DNA of 64,000 bases, from positions 142,651 to 206,650 of the forward strand of contig NZ_CAJYHX010000021.1 of assembly GCF_913774285.1 (NCBI RefSeq), read 5' to 3'. Within the stretch, counting starts at the first letter, position 1. Every line of letters starts with the position of its first letter. The notes beneath the pieces were generated by a model that searched no databases, was not told where the DNA came from, and saw nothing but the letters and a program-made list of their open reading frames with translations. Positions 17,387-26,536 of this stretch are shown here, one piece after another. This DNA is from an uncultured Sphingomonas sp. (GTDB taxonomy: Bacteria > Pseudomonadota > Alphaproteobacteria > Sphingomonadales > Sphingomonadaceae). A program made the position numbers and the translations under genes.

Positions 17387-18991
17387 TCAGTTCTGGGACG
17401 CCTTGGTGCCGGGACGCGCCGGCGGCTGGCTGGAGGCGGCGGCGCGCATTGCCTCGTCGTACCAGGCCGCCAAGTCACGGTGCATCAGCGGCATGGTCGT
17501 AGGATTGAGATAGACCATGTGGCCGGCGTCATAATAGGTGAAGCGGATGTTCTTCTGCAGCTGCGGATCGAGCAGCATGTGGCTGACGTCGAACTCCGCA
17601 CCGTAGAAGGGAGTGGCGAAGTCGTAATAGCCGTTCATGAAGAGCACCTTCAGATACGGATTGGTGCGCATCGTATAGGCGAGGTCGGCGGCGCTGTTCG
17701 GGGCGAGATGCGTGCCGCTGCCGTCGGGCGCGCGGTGCTTCCAGTCCCAGTCGAAGCCGGGGCCGCGTGCGGTCATCCGGTAGGGCATGTCGGTCTTGTA
17801 GCCGAGCACGCGGGTCGCATAGTCCTGGAACGTCGCGACGAAGGCCCCGGTCACCGCGGTCGAGGCCGGATCGTCGCTCGGGCTGTCGGCATTGGCGTCG
17901 GTCATGTTCAGCAGGTAGCGCGAATCCAGCCGGCCCACGGCAAGGCGGCGGTCGCGGAGCAGCTCGGTCTGGAAGTGCGACAGGGTAAGGCGCAAGTCGG
18001 CGCGCAGGATGAACGCCTCGCTGATGCCGGTGTAGTCGGCCATCTTCTTGGCGATCGCCGCCTTCTCCTCGGCCGAGATGGTCGAGCCCTTGGCGAGCGC
18101 CGCCGCATAGGGTCCGCTGGTGAAGGCACGCACCTCTGCGAGGAAGCTCGGCAGGTCGGCGGGGCGGTTCTGCAGCCGGTTATGGTACCAGGCGGTCGCC
18201 GCCATCGTCGGGAACAGCGTCAGGAAATTCTGGTCGTAGCCGGGCTGGCGGACGCCATAGTTCATGATCGTCGAGAACTGGACCATGCCGTTGAGGCTGA
18301 GCCCCGCCTCCTCGAGCTTGGCGGCGACCACCGGGTTGCGCAGCGTGCCATAGCTTTCGCCGAACAGGAACTTCGGGCTCGGCCAGCGATCGAACTTGCT
18401 GGTGTAGCGCAGGATGGCGTGGGCGAAGCCGTCGGCATCCTGGTCGACGCCCCAGAAGTCCTTGCCGGTCTTCTCTCCAAGCGGCCGCGACCAGCCGGCG
18501 CCGAGCGCATCGATGAAGACGAGGTCGCTCTTGTCGATCAGCGAGTCCGGATTGGGGCCGAAGCCATAGGGTGCCGGGCGGATATATTCCGGGTTGGCGG
18601 TGGTGACGCGCACCGGCGCGAAGCTGCCCATGTGCAGCCAGATCGTCGGCGATCCCGGGCCGCCATTGTAGAAAAAGGTCACCGGCCGCCGCTCGCGCGC
18701 CGCGCCGTCGCGCACATAGGCGGTGTAGAAATAGGAGGCGGTGGGCTTGCCGTCGTCGTCGCGGATGGTGAGCGTGCCGGCAGTGGCAGTATAGGCAATC
18801 CGCTGCCCGCCGACGGTGACGGCGCCGTGGCTGACCGCGGTAGTCTCATCGACCGACGGCTTAGACCAGGCGGCTTCCGCCTCGGCCTTCATCTGCTCGC
18901 GATGGTCCGGACCCTTTGCCGCCGGCTTCTCCTGCGCCCAGGCCGGGCTGGTGGTGGCGAGCAACAGGCACAGAAAAGCAGCACGGTGCAT
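17387..18991 (-). CDS. Secreted serine carboxypeptidase (S10 family)
   Basis: This is a 534-residue exported peptidase with a signal peptide (MHRAAFLCLLLATTSPAWA). The S10 fold is shown by TFFYNGGPGSPTIWLHMGSF (oxyanion region), the nucleophile serine 213 in FLFGESYGTLRNP, the late aspartate in NGYYDFATPF and the histidine in YDAGHMVYLNP. It should remove C-terminal residues from peptides in the periplasm. Such S10 enzymes are frequent in sphingomonads and xanthomonads. About 207 bases separate its stop from the chemoreceptor start, without a recognised element. Confidence 0.93.
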   Translation of the reverse strand: MHRAAFLCLLLATTSPAWAQEKPAAKGPDHREQMKAEAEAAWSKPSVDETTAVSHGAVTVGGQRIAYTATAGTLTIRDDDGKPTASYFYTAYVRDGAARERRPVTFFYNGGPGSPTIWLHMGSFAPVRVTTANPEYIRPAPYGFGPNPDSLIDKSDLVFIDALGAGWSRPLGEKTGKDFWGVDQDADGFAHAILRYTSKFDRWPSPKFLFGESYGTLRNPVVAAKLEEAGLSLNGMVQFSTIMNYGVRQPGYDQNFLTLFPTMAATAWYHNRLQNRPADLPSFLAEVRAFTSGPYAAALAKGSTISAEEKAAIAKKMADYTGISEAFILRADLRLTLSHFQTELLRDRRLAVGRLDSRYLLNMTDANADSPSDDPASTAVTGAFVATFQDYATRVLGYKTDMPYRMTARGPGFDWDWKHRAPDGSGTHLAPNSAADLAYTMRTNPYLKVLFMNGYYDFATPFYGAEFDVSHMLLDPQLQKNIRFTYYDAGHMVYLNPTTMPLMHRDLAAWYDEAMRAAASSQPPARPGTKASQN

Positions 18992-19068
18992 TCAAATCCC
19001 CCATTTTCTTGGATCAGGGAGACTTTGTTACATGCCCGCGCCGTCGAGACAAGCGCGCGACGCTTTCC

Positions 19069-20088
19069 TTACATTTCCCCGCGCGCGCGGCGGATTGCGT
19101 ACCACTTCGCCACGTTCGCCTGATGCTGCGCATAGGTCTCGGCGAAGACATGGCCGCCGGTGCCATCGGCGACGAAGTACAGCGCCTTGGACTGCGCCGG
19201 GTGCAGCACGGCGTCGATCGATGCGCGCCCCGGATTGGCGATCGGCCCCTCGGGTAGGCCGCGCATCGCATAGGTGTTGTAGCCGTTCTTGGCGCGAAGC
19301 TCGGACTGAAGGATGCGGCGGCCGAGCGGCTTGCCCCTGGTGATCGGATAGATGATCGTGGGATCGGCCTGGAGCGGCATCCCCGCCTTCAACCGATTGG
19401 CATAGACTGCGGCCACGGTGGTGCGCTCGGCCGGCTTGGCCGTCTCCTTCTCGACGATCGAGGCGAGGATGATCGCCTCGCGCGGGGTGTTGACCACCAG
19501 CCCCTTGTCACGCCCGACCCATGCCTTGGCGAGATAGACGGTCATCGCCTTCTGCATCCGCGCCAGCACCGCCGCGCGCGGCTCGTCGCGGACATAGGCA
19601 TAGCTGTCGGGCAGCACCGAGCCTTCTTCCGGGGTCTTCACCGTGCCGGTGAGCGCGGGCGCCTTGGCCAATGCTTCGGCGACGAGGATCGACGGCATGC
19701 CCTCGGGCACCGTCACCAGCCGCTGCAGCGTCTTGCCGTCCTGCAGCATCTCCAGGATCTGCCGGGCGCTGGTACGCGGTGCGATGCGATATTCGCCGGC
19801 GCGGATCGTGCCGGTACCGCCGAACGCCTTGGCGAAGGTCAGGAAGATCGGGCGCGAGGTGATCGCCCCCGCCTTTTCCAGCTCGCGCGCCGCCCGCGAG
19901 AGCGTCGCCCCCTCGGGCACGACGACGCTAATTTCCTGGGTCGCCGGCCCCGGCCCCGCCCAGAGGAACCAGCCCCCGGCAAAGGCCGCGACCAGCAGCA
20001 AGGCGGCGACGAGAAGGACGCGCGGTCCCCGACTCCGGCGCGCGGGCGCACGCCTGGTGGAGGAACGGGGTCGCGCGCCCTTCGCCAT
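19069..20088 (-). CDS. mltG: Endolytic murein transglycosylase MltG
   Basis: MltG cleaves nascent glycan strands at the inner membrane and is thought to set their length. The 339-residue protein has a basic N-terminus, one transmembrane helix at about residues 24-46, and the YceG-like domain. The catalytic glutamate lies in ILASIVEKETAKPAER; the segments ADPTIIYPITRG, YNTYAMRGLPEGPIANPG and ALYFVADGTGGHVFAETY are family hallmarks. It follows fabF by four bases, the classic fabF-mltG pairing. Confidence 0.96.
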   Translation of the reverse strand: MAKGARPRSSTRRAPARRSRGPRVLLVAALLLVAAFAGGWFLWAGPGPATQEISVVVPEGATLSRAARELEKAGAITSRPIFLTFAKAFGGTGTIRAGEYRIAPRTSARQILEMLQDGKTLQRLVTVPEGMPSILVAEALAKAPALTGTVKTPEEGSVLPDSYAYVRDEPRAAVLARMQKAMTVYLAKAWVGRDKGLVVNTPREAIILASIVEKETAKPAERTTVAAVYANRLKAGMPLQADPTIIYPITRGKPLGRRILQSELRAKNGYNTYAMRGLPEGPIANPGRASIDAVLHPAQSKALYFVADGTGGHVFAETYAQHQANVAKWYAIRRARGEM

Positions 20089-20092
20089 CGGA

Positions 20093-21352
20093 TCAGAGCG
20101 CCTTCATCACCAGGCTGGCATTGGTGCCGCCGAAGCCGAACGAATTGTTCAGCACGGCCTTCACCTTCCGCTCCTTGGCGACGTGCGGCACGAGATCGAT
20201 GCCGACGCAATTGTCGCTCGGATTATCGAGGTTGAGCGTCGGCGGCACGATCTGGTCGCGCAGTGCCAGGATGCAGAAGATGCTCTCCACCGCACCGGCA
20301 CCGCCGAGCAGATGGCCGATCGCCGACTTGGTCGAGCTCATCGACAGGCCGCCCACCGCATCGCCGAACAGACGACGCACCGCGCCGAGTTCGAGTTCGT
20401 CGCCCAACGGCGTCGAGGTGCCGTGCGCGTTGATATAGTCGATGTCCTCGAGCGCCAGGCCGGCCTTGCGCACCGCCATCTGCATCGAACGGAACGCGCC
20501 CGAGCCTTCGGGATGCGGCGCGGTCACGTGATAGGCATCGCCCGACAGGCCATAGCCGACGACTTCGGCATAGATCTTCGCACCGCGGCGCTTGGCATGC
20601 TCATATTCCTCGAGCACGACCACGCCGGCGCCCTCGCCCATGACGAAGCCGTCGCGGCCCTGGTCCCAGGGGCGGCTCGCCTTGGTGGGATCGTCGCGGA
20701 AGCCCGTGGAAAGCGCACGCGCCTGGCCGAAGCCGGCGATGCCGATCGGGCACACGGTGCTTTCCGCGCCGCCGGCGAGCATGATGTCGGCATCATCCAT
20801 CGCGATCATCCGCGCGGCGTCGCCGATCGAGTGCGCTCCGGTCGAGCAGGCGGTGACCACCGCATGGTTCGGGCCCATCAGGCCGTACTTGATCGAGACC
20901 TGGCCCGAGATCAGGTTGATCAGGCGGCCATGGACGAAATGCGGCGAGACGCGCTTCGGACCCTTTTCATGGAGCACGAGCGATTCGCTCTCGATGCCCG
21001 GCAAGCCGCCGATGCCCGAGCCGATCGAGCAGCCGGCGCGGAAGCGCATTTCTTCGGGCATGTCGAGCAGGCCGGCATCCTCGATCGCCTGGCCGGCGGC
21101 ATCGATGCCGAACACGATGAACGGATCGACCTGGCGCTGGATCTTGTGGTCGACGCGCTTGCCGGCGTCGAAGCCATATTCATGATCCGCCGGCTTCACT
21201 TCGCAGGCATAGTTGCTCTGGAAATCCGTCGCGTCGAACTTGGTGATCGTGCCCGCGCCGGACTTGCTGGCGAGGATGTTCTTCCAGGCGGTTTCGACAT
21301 CGGCCCCCAGCGGGGTGACGAGGCCCAGGCCGGTCACGACTACGCGGCGCAT
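20093..21352 (-). CDS. fabF: Beta-ketoacyl-ACP synthase II
   Basis: FabF condenses malonyl-ACP with acyl-ACP in fatty-acid elongation. The start at 21352 (MRRVVVTGLGLVTPLG) gives 419 residues, the normal length. The catalytic triad is visible: cysteine 169 in VVTACSTGAHS, and the histidines in NAHGTSTPLGD and KSAIGHLLGGAGAVES. It lies downstream of acpP, with a terminator-like hairpin between them, and is followed immediately by mltG. Confidence 0.98.
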   Translation of the reverse strand: MRRVVVTGLGLVTPLGADVETAWKNILASKSGAGTITKFDATDFQSNYACEVKPADHEYGFDAGKRVDHKIQRQVDPFIVFGIDAAGQAIEDAGLLDMPEEMRFRAGCSIGSGIGGLPGIESESLVLHEKGPKRVSPHFVHGRLINLISGQVSIKYGLMGPNHAVVTACSTGAHSIGDAARMIAMDDADIMLAGGAESTVCPIGIAGFGQARALSTGFRDDPTKASRPWDQGRDGFVMGEGAGVVVLEEYEHAKRRGAKIYAEVVGYGLSGDAYHVTAPHPEGSGAFRSMQMAVRKAGLALEDIDYINAHGTSTPLGDELELGAVRRLFGDAVGGLSMSSTKSAIGHLLGGAGAVESIFCILALRDQIVPPTLNLDNPSDNCVGIDLVPHVAKERKVKAVLNNSFGFGGTNASLVMKAL

Positions 21353-21392
21353 GGCAGTTCTCCAGTCAATTTCGGTTCGGTTCGTTCTTAAT

Positions 21393-21441
21393 ACAAAACG
21401 GCTCCCCGTCCGCATCGCCAAAGGCACGGGACGGGAAGCCG
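21393..21441 (-). terminator. Intrinsic terminator between acpP and fabF
   Basis: On the minus strand a 13-pair stem with one mismatch (plus-strand arms 21399-21411 and 21429-21441) is followed by a T-rich stretch opposite 21392-21398. It lies about 47 bases after the acpP stop and 47 before the fabF start. It probably ends part of the acpP transcripts, allowing acpP to be made in excess over fabF, which fits the high cellular demand for ACP. Confidence 0.75.
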
Positions 21442-21487
21442 CCTAGTCGCAAATCCTGCCCATCGGGCCGGGAGCGCGTTTCGAGCG

Positions 21488-21736
21488 TCAGCCCTGCTGA
21501 TGCTCGGAGATGTAGGCAACGGCGTCGCCGACGGTGCTGATCTTCTCCGCGGCGTCGTCCGGGATCTCGACCCCGAACTCTTCCTCGAAGGCCATCACCA
21601 GCTCGACGATGTCGAGGCTGTCCGCGCCGAGGTCATCGGTGAAGCTCGCGGTCGGCACCACGTCCTTGGCGTCGACGCCGAGATGGTCGACAACGAGCGC
21701 CTGCACGCGGGTGGTGATCTCTTCCTGGTTGGCCAT
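21488..21736 (-). CDS. acpP: Acyl carrier protein
   Basis: AcpP carries growing acyl chains on a phosphopantetheine arm. The 82-residue, strongly acidic product has the attachment serine 40 in [20 protein letters not shown]. The helical pattern [17 protein letters not shown] and the C-terminal [11 protein letters not shown] are typical. The start at 21736 is chosen because it begins the family sequence [10 protein letters not shown]; the upstream codons to 21784 are unlike ACP. It sits between the fabD-fabG genes and fabF. Confidence 0.97.
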   Translation of the reverse strand: MANQEEITTRVQALVVDHLGVDAKDVVPTASFTDDLGADSLDIVELVMAFEEEFGVEIPDDAAEKISTVGDAVAYISEHQQG

Positions 21737-21836
21737 GGTCCCTGTTTTCCTTTGTGATGGGGCTCTGAATCCGTTTTCCCGCACCTAGAATGCCGCCGGG
21801 GCGGTTGCAAGAGGGTGCCGCAAGGGCCCGCTCTCG

Positions 21837-22376
21837 TTATCGGGAAAAGTCGGCTGAAGCATATTCCAGCGTGTTGAGAAACGCAAAATATTGCGCGAGC
21901 AGTTCCGCATTGGCGCGGGTCTGTTGCGCTTCATCGGTAACGGCGGCGCGGATCAGGTCCTGCGTCGCCTTGGGAGTCAGCGGCTTGCGACGCACCTCTT
22001 CGGGCAGCGCGGCGAACTGCTGGTCGAGCGCGGCAGGGTCGAAGCCCTTGGCCTGCACCACCCGCTTCGCCACGGGCAGGCCCACTTCGGCCAGCGCATA
22101 GACGCCGGAGGCGGTGGCAGCCGCGCCGCTCCACCCGCGCTCGTTGGCGCAGGCGGTGGTGGCGTCGTTCAGCCCGCGGGTGACCGCCGCCGAATAGCGC
22201 GGTCGCTGACCGGGGGTGCCGAGGTTGCGCTCGACATCAGCGGCCAGCTGCGCCTTCACCGCCGCGTCGAGCTTCTGCCCGACGCAGACGATCGACGCCG
22301 GATCCGCCGGCGCCGCGAAGGCCGGGGTTGCGGTGGCAAGTGCAAGTGCTGCGGCGAAAACGAGACGCATATTCAT
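21837..22376 (-). CDS. Exported protein of unknown function within the fab cluster
   Basis: The 179-residue product has a signal peptide (MRLVFAAALALATATPAFA). Two cysteines (in SIVCVGQKLDAA and DATTACANERGWSG) may form a disulfide. The remainder is helical and Ala-rich. I recognise no family. It lies 28 bases downstream of fabG and 100 bases upstream of acpP, all on the minus strand, so it may be transcribed with fabD-fabG. The ATG at 22370 is an equally good start. Confidence 0.7.
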   Translation of the reverse strand: MNMRLVFAAALALATATPAFAAPADPASIVCVGQKLDAAVKAQLAADVERNLGTPGQRPRYSAAVTRGLNDATTACANERGWSGAAATASGVYALAEVGLPVAKRVVQAKGFDPAALDQQFAALPEEVRRKPLTPKATQDLIRAAVTDEAQQTRANAELLAQYFAFLNTLEYASADFSR

Positions 22377-22404
22377 CCTACTCCACGCCCCCCGGCTGCT
22401 CGGC

Positions 22405-23145
22405 TCAGAGCATCGCCATCCCGCCGTTCACATGCAAGGTCTGGCCCGTGACATAGGCCGCTTCCTTGCTGGCGAGATAGACGACCGCCGCGCCGATATC
22501 CTCGCCCTCGCCCAGCTTTCCGGCAGGAATACGGCCGAGCAGCGCCTCTTTCTGTGCATCGGGCAGAACGTCCGTCATCGCCGACCGGATGAAGCCCGGC
22601 GCGACGCAGTTCACCGTGATGTTGCGGCTCGCCAGTTCCTGCGCCAGCGCCTTGGACATGCCGACCAGGCCGGCCTTGGAGGCGGCATAGTTGGCCTGTC
22701 CCGGATTGCCGGTGGCACCGACCACCGAGGTGATCGAGATCATGCGGCCGAACCGCGCCTTCATCATCGGCTTGGCGGCGGCGCGCATCAGGCGGAACGC
22801 GGCTTCCAGGTTGACCTGGATCACCTGCTCCCACTCCTCGTCCTTCATCCGCATCGCGAGATTGTCACGGGTGACGCCGGCATTGTTGACGAGGATGTCG
22901 AGCTTGCCGCCCAGCGCTTCCACCGCCTGCGGCACCATAGCGTCGACCGCGGCGCGATCGGAGAGGTTGCAGGTCAGCGCGACATGCTCGCCGCCCAGGC
23001 CGGCGCGAAAGGCTTCCAGCTTTTCGGCATTGGAGCCGGACACGGCGAGCTTGGCACCCTGCGCCGCGAGGGCCTTGGCGATCGCCGAACCGATACCCCC
23101 CGACGCGCCCGTGACGAGCGCGGTCATTCCCGTAAGATCGAACAT
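22405..23145 (-). CDS. fabG: 3-oxoacyl-ACP reductase
   Basis: FabG reduces beta-ketoacyl-ACP with NADPH in the fatty-acid cycle. The 246-residue short-chain dehydrogenase has the cofactor motif TGASGGIG, the NNAG element and the catalytic Ser140, Tyr153 and Lys157 (in NYAASKAGL). The C-terminal VTGQTLHVNGGMAML is a FabG hallmark. It follows fabD by 13 bases. Given this context, FabG is preferred over other SDR enzymes. Confidence 0.97.
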   Translation of the reverse strand: MFDLTGMTALVTGASGGIGSAIAKALAAQGAKLAVSGSNAEKLEAFRAGLGGEHVALTCNLSDRAAVDAMVPQAVEALGGKLDILVNNAGVTRDNLAMRMKDEEWEQVIQVNLEAAFRLMRAAAKPMMKARFGRMISITSVVGATGNPGQANYAASKAGLVGMSKALAQELASRNITVNCVAPGFIRSAMTDVLPDAQKEALLGRIPAGKLGEGEDIGAAVVYLASKEAAYVTGQTLHVNGGMAML

Positions 23146-23158
23146 TTCCCGTATCTCC

Positions 23159-24094
23159 TCAGAGCGCCTTCACGAGCGCTTCAATGTCATCCATCGACAC
23201 GACGCTGGTCACACCAGCATCGGGGGTGATGCGCTTGACCATGCCGCCGAGCACCTTGCCGCCCAGCTCGACGAAATCATGCACGCCCGCATCGAACATC
23301 GCCGACACCGATTCGCGCCAGCGGACCATGCCGGTCACCTGCTCGACCAGCAGCGTGCGGATCGCCGCCGGGTCGCTCACCGGAGCTGCGGTCACATTGG
23401 CATAAACCGGCACCAGCGGCGCCTGGATCGCCACCTCGGCGAGCGCGGAGGCCATCGCGTCGGCAGCGGGCTGCATCAGTGGGCAATGGAACGGCGCCGA
23501 AACCGGGAGCAGCAGCGCCCGCTTGGCGCCGTGGTCCTTGGCGATCGCCACCGCGCGCTCGATCGCGGCGCGCGCGCCCGAGATCACCACCTGGGTGGGG
23601 TCATTGTCATTGGCGACGGTGCAGACTTCGCCCTCTGCCGCGGCATCGGCGATCGCCTGCGCCTTGACGAGATCGGCGCCGAGCAGCGCGGCCATCGCCC
23701 CCTCGCCCACCGGCACCGCCGACTGCATCGCGTCGCCGCGCTTGCGCAGCAGCTTCGCGGTCGTCGCCAGATCGAGCGCACCCGCGGCGCACAGCGCGGT
23801 ATATTCACCGAGCGAGTGGCCCGCGACGAAATCGGCCTTGTCGGCGAGGCGGATACCGCCTTCCTTCTCGAGCACGCGCAGCACCGCAATGGCATTGGCC
23901 ATGATCGCCGGCTGGGCATTGGCGGTGAGCGTCAGGTCGCTCTCGGGCCCCTCGCTCATCAGCTTGAAGAGATGCTGGCCCAGTGCCTCGTCGACTTCCT
24001 GGAACACTTCGCGCGCGGCGGGGCTAGCTTCGGCCAAGGCCTTGCCCATGCCGACGGCCTGGCTGCCCTGGCCGGGGAAAAGAAACGCGCGCAT
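23159..24094 (-). CDS. fabD: Malonyl-CoA:ACP transacylase
   Basis: FabD transfers malonyl groups from CoA to ACP. The 311-residue product has FPGQGSQAVGMG at the N-terminus and the active-site serine 94 in AGHSLGEYTAL. The downstream histidine is in VSAPFHCPLM. It is the first gene of the minus-strand fatty-acid cluster. The 280 bases upstream, divergent with the PEP-CTERM gene, presumably hold its promoter, but no consensus is certain. Confidence 0.97.
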   Translation of the reverse strand: MRAFLFPGQGSQAVGMGKALAEASPAAREVFQEVDEALGQHLFKLMSEGPESDLTLTANAQPAIMANAIAVLRVLEKEGGIRLADKADFVAGHSLGEYTALCAAGALDLATTAKLLRKRGDAMQSAVPVGEGAMAALLGADLVKAQAIADAAAEGEVCTVANDNDPTQVVISGARAAIERAVAIAKDHGAKRALLLPVSAPFHCPLMQPAADAMASALAEVAIQAPLVPVYANVTAAPVSDPAAIRTLLVEQVTGMVRWRESVSAMFDAGVHDFVELGGKVLGGMVKRITPDAGVTSVVSMDDIEALVKAL

Positions 24095-24374
24095 AACTGT
24101 ATCTCCTGCGGAAGCGCCGTGAATGGGCGAGCGCGTTACGGCGAGACATGGGGCGGACGCAAGCCTGCCGCTGCACTACACCCGTCGCGAAGTCGATGCC
24201 GAGGGCCGTCCATCCGACAAGCCGATCCTTTACCGCAATCCGCGCTTCGATTGTCGCGATCTGGGGCAGTTGGCCGCTTTTGGTACGATTAACCAAAATC
24301 CTTGTCGTTGTAACACTTACGCGTCAGCCGTACGTCCTTCCAAGTTCATTGATGCAGTAGCGGGAGGATTTGAA

Positions 24375-24968
24375 ATGAAGATGAAGACGATGCTAGCCAG
24401 CGCGGCCATCCTGATGGCGGCAGCACCTGCGATCGCAAATGCTTCTATCATCGTGCCTGGAAAATGCGCGTCGGTTGCAGCTTCGAGTGGCTGCCTATTC
24501 CTCGGCAACATCAACGGCAACGACAACGTCTTCAACCTGAACAGCTACAAGCAGGCAGAACTCGTCTATAACGTTTACAACAATTTCGTACCGAGCGCAC
24601 AGCCCAATATCACTCTTAATTACCTGTTCGATACGAACACCACGTCCGGCCTGATCACGGGCGCCGGCACCTCCTCCGGCACCTGGTCGACGCCTGGCTA
24701 TGTGATCGACTATATGGCGGTGAAGGCCGGCAATTATTTCTCGCTCTACAAGGTCGCCGATCTGAGCAGCGGCAGCTGGAGCACGATGGACATCCCGCAC
24801 GGCAAGAACCTGAAGGACCTGTCGCATATCGTCTTCTTTGGCTCCGAAGCGGTGGCCGGGGTGCCCGAGCCGGCGACCTGGGGCATGATGATCGCGGGCG
24901 TCGGCATGGCCGGGGGTGCACTGCGCCGCCGCCGCGCGCGTCAGCAGCTGCGCGTCGCCGCCGCCTGA
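24375..24968 (+). CDS. PEP-CTERM sorting domain protein
   Basis: This is a 197-residue secreted protein with a signal peptide (MKMKTMLASAAILMAAAPAIA). It carries a C-terminal PEP-CTERM motif, GVPEPATWGMMIAGVGMAGG, and the basic tail RRRRAR. The mature region is polar and beta-rich, with two cysteines near its start (GKCASVAASSGCLF). The start has the ribosome-binding site ggagga. A hairpin terminator candidate follows the stop. It should be processed by an exosortase that is not in the window. The specific role is unknown. Confidence 0.85.
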   Translation: MKMKTMLASAAILMAAAPAIANASIIVPGKCASVAASSGCLFLGNINGNDNVFNLNSYKQAELVYNVYNNFVPSAQPNITLNYLFDTNTTSGLITGAGTSSGTWSTPGYVIDYMAVKAGNYFSLYKVADLSSGSWSTMDIPHGKNLKDLSHIVFFGSEAVAGVPEPATWGMMIAGVGMAGGALRRRRARQQLRVAAA

Positions 24969-25011
24969 TTGCGCTTGCATCCGCCCGCGCAGTTGCGTAA
25001 GGGCGACCGAT

Positions 25012-25048
25012 CGGAGCGGAGCAGCAATGCGTCCGCTCCGTTTGCTTT
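25012..25048 (+). terminator. Hairpin terminator after the PEP-CTERM gene
   Basis: Arms 25012-25020 (cggagcgga) and 25032-25040 pair perfectly over 9 bases around an 11-base loop, followed by tttgcttt. It lies 44 bases after the stop codon. Alternatively it could be part of the rpsF leader, since rpsF starts 70 bases downstream. Confidence 0.6.
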
Positions 25049-25117
25049 ATCGAGACGACAGCCGGAGGGGCGACCGCATGGGGCGGCGTCAGCGATCGGC
25101 CAACAGGAAGAGAACCA

Positions 25118-25492
25118 ATGGCTCTGTACGAGCATGTGTTCCTTGCGCGCCAGGATCTGGCACAGGCGCAAGTGGACGCGCTGGCGGAAACCGCCACCAA
25201 GATCGTCGAAGACAACAACGGCAAGGTCGTCAAGACCGAAACCTGGGGTCTTCGCAGCCTCGCCTATCGTATCGCCAAGAACCGCAAGGCGCACTACGTG
25301 ATGCTCGAGATCGACGCGCCGGCCGGCGTGGTCGCCGAGCTGGAGCGCCAGACGCAGATCAACGAAGACGTGATCCGCTACATGACCGTCAAGGTGGACG
25401 GCCATGAGCAGGGCCCGTCGGTGATGATGCGCAAGGGCGACCGCGAGCGTCGCGGCCGTCGTGACCGCGATGGCAACTTCGAAGGCGAATAA
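25118..25492 (+). CDS. rpsF: 30S ribosomal protein S6
   Basis: S6 binds S18 and the central domain of 16S rRNA. The 124-residue product begins [20 protein letters not shown] and shows the family segments [20 protein letters not shown] and [10 protein letters not shown]. The C-terminal tail is Arg-rich ([10 protein letters not shown]). It heads the conserved rpsF-rpsR-rplI operon, with 14 bases to rpsR. Confidence 0.97.
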   Translation: MALYEHVFLARQDLAQAQVDALAETATKIVEDNNGKVVKTETWGLRSLAYRIAKNRKAHYVMLEIDAPAGVVAELERQTQINEDVIRYMTVKVDGHEQGPSVMMRKGDRERRGRRDRDGNFEGE

Positions 25493-25506
25493 GGAGCGTA
25501 TAGACC

Positions 25507-25731
25507 ATGGCACGACCCTTTTTCCGCCGCCGCAAGAGCTGCCCCTTCTCCGCGAAGGATGCGCCCCGGATCGATTACAAGGACGTCCGCCTGCTGCAGG
25601 GCTTCGTCTCCGAGCGCGGCAAGATCGTCCCCTCGCGCATCACTTCGGTGAGCGCGAAGAAGCAGCGCGAGCTGGCCCAGGCCATCAAGCGCGCCCGTCA
25701 CCTGGGCCTGCTGCCCTACATCGTTAAGTAA
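25507..25731 (+). CDS. rpsR: 30S ribosomal protein S18
   Basis: S18 forms a heterodimer with S6 on the small subunit. The 74-residue product is recognisable from [19 protein letters not shown] and the basic [20 protein letters not shown] followed by LPYI. The start is preceded by aaggag. It is located between rpsF and rplI. Confidence 0.97.
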   Translation: MARPFFRRRKSCPFSAKDAPRIDYKDVRLLQGFVSERGKIVPSRITSVSAKKQRELAQAIKRARHLGLLPYIVK

Positions 25732-25742
25732 GGAGCGGATCC

Positions 25743-26336
25743 ATGGAAGTCATTCTGCTGGAGCGCGTTGAGAAGCTCGGCCACATCGGTGACGTGGTGA
25801 AGGTGAAGGACGGCTTTGCCCGTAACTTCCTCCTGCCGCGCAAGAAGGCGCTCCGCGCCAACGAAGTCAACCGCAAGGTCTTCGAAGCCAATCGTGAGCG
25901 CATCGAAGCCGAGAACGCGACCCGTCGCGTCGAGGCCGAGAAGGAATCGAAGACGCTCGAGGGCGTTTCGGTGACCCTGATCCGCCAGGCGTCGAACGTC
26001 GGCCAGCTGTACGGCTCGGTCGCGGTGCGCGACCTGGTCGACGTGCTGACCGCCGACGGCCACAAGGTCAACAAGGCGCAGATCGTGCTCGATCGCCCGA
26101 TCAAGGCGATCGGCGTGTACGAAGTTCGCGTCGCGCTGCACCCGGAAGTCGCGGTGACCATCAAGGTCAACGTCGCACGTTCGCCGGAAGAAGCCGAGAT
26201 GCAGGCGCAGGGCGTCGACGTCACGGCGGCGATGTTCGAGCGCGAAGAGACCGGCTTCACCGAGGATTACGATCCGAACGCAGAGCCGGGCGAGATCGCG
26301 ACCGAAGCCCCCGCCGCGGAAGACGCGCAGGGCTGA
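25743..26336 (+). CDS. rplI: 50S ribosomal protein L9
   Basis: L9 binds 23S rRNA and spans the ribosome surface. The N-terminal domain MEVILLERVEKLGHIGDVVK with DGFARNFLLP is diagnostic. At 197 residues it is longer than the E. coli protein (about 149); the extra C-terminal acidic tail (EDYDPNAEPGEIATEAPAAE) is common in alphaproteobacteria. A strong terminator follows. Confidence 0.97.
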   Translation: MEVILLERVEKLGHIGDVVKVKDGFARNFLLPRKKALRANEVNRKVFEANRERIEAENATRRVEAEKESKTLEGVSVTLIRQASNVGQLYGSVAVRDLVDVLTADGHKVNKAQIVLDRPIKAIGVYEVRVALHPEVAVTIKVNVARSPEEAEMQAQGVDVTAAMFEREETGFTEDYDPNAEPGEIATEAPAAEDAQG

Positions 26337-26361
26337 GTCTAGCGACTCAACCAATAAGGCA

Positions 26362-26399
26362 GGGGCCGTACCGAGCGATCGGTGCGGCCCTTTCCTTTT
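26362..26399 (+). terminator. Intrinsic terminator after rplI
   Basis: A 12-pair stem (26363-26374 with 26379-26390, one G-T wobble) around a gcga loop is followed by tttcctttt. It lies about 26 bases after the rplI stop and clearly ends the ribosomal protein operon. Confidence 0.9.
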
Positions 26400-26536
26400 G
26401 GGGCTGGGGACACACGCCACACCTGTCCTGAAATACGTACGACATGCGGCCGGAACGCTTCGTTACCCACTGGCATGGCAAAATGCGCAGGCGTACCGCG
26501 TGGCACCCCGAATCGGTCGGGGAACGGAGACCTGCA

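Noticed and set aside
24969..25117. S6:S18-binding leader of rpsF
   Set aside because: A hairpin is present but the conserved bulge of the known leader could not be placed with confidence; a terminator of the upstream gene explains it as well.
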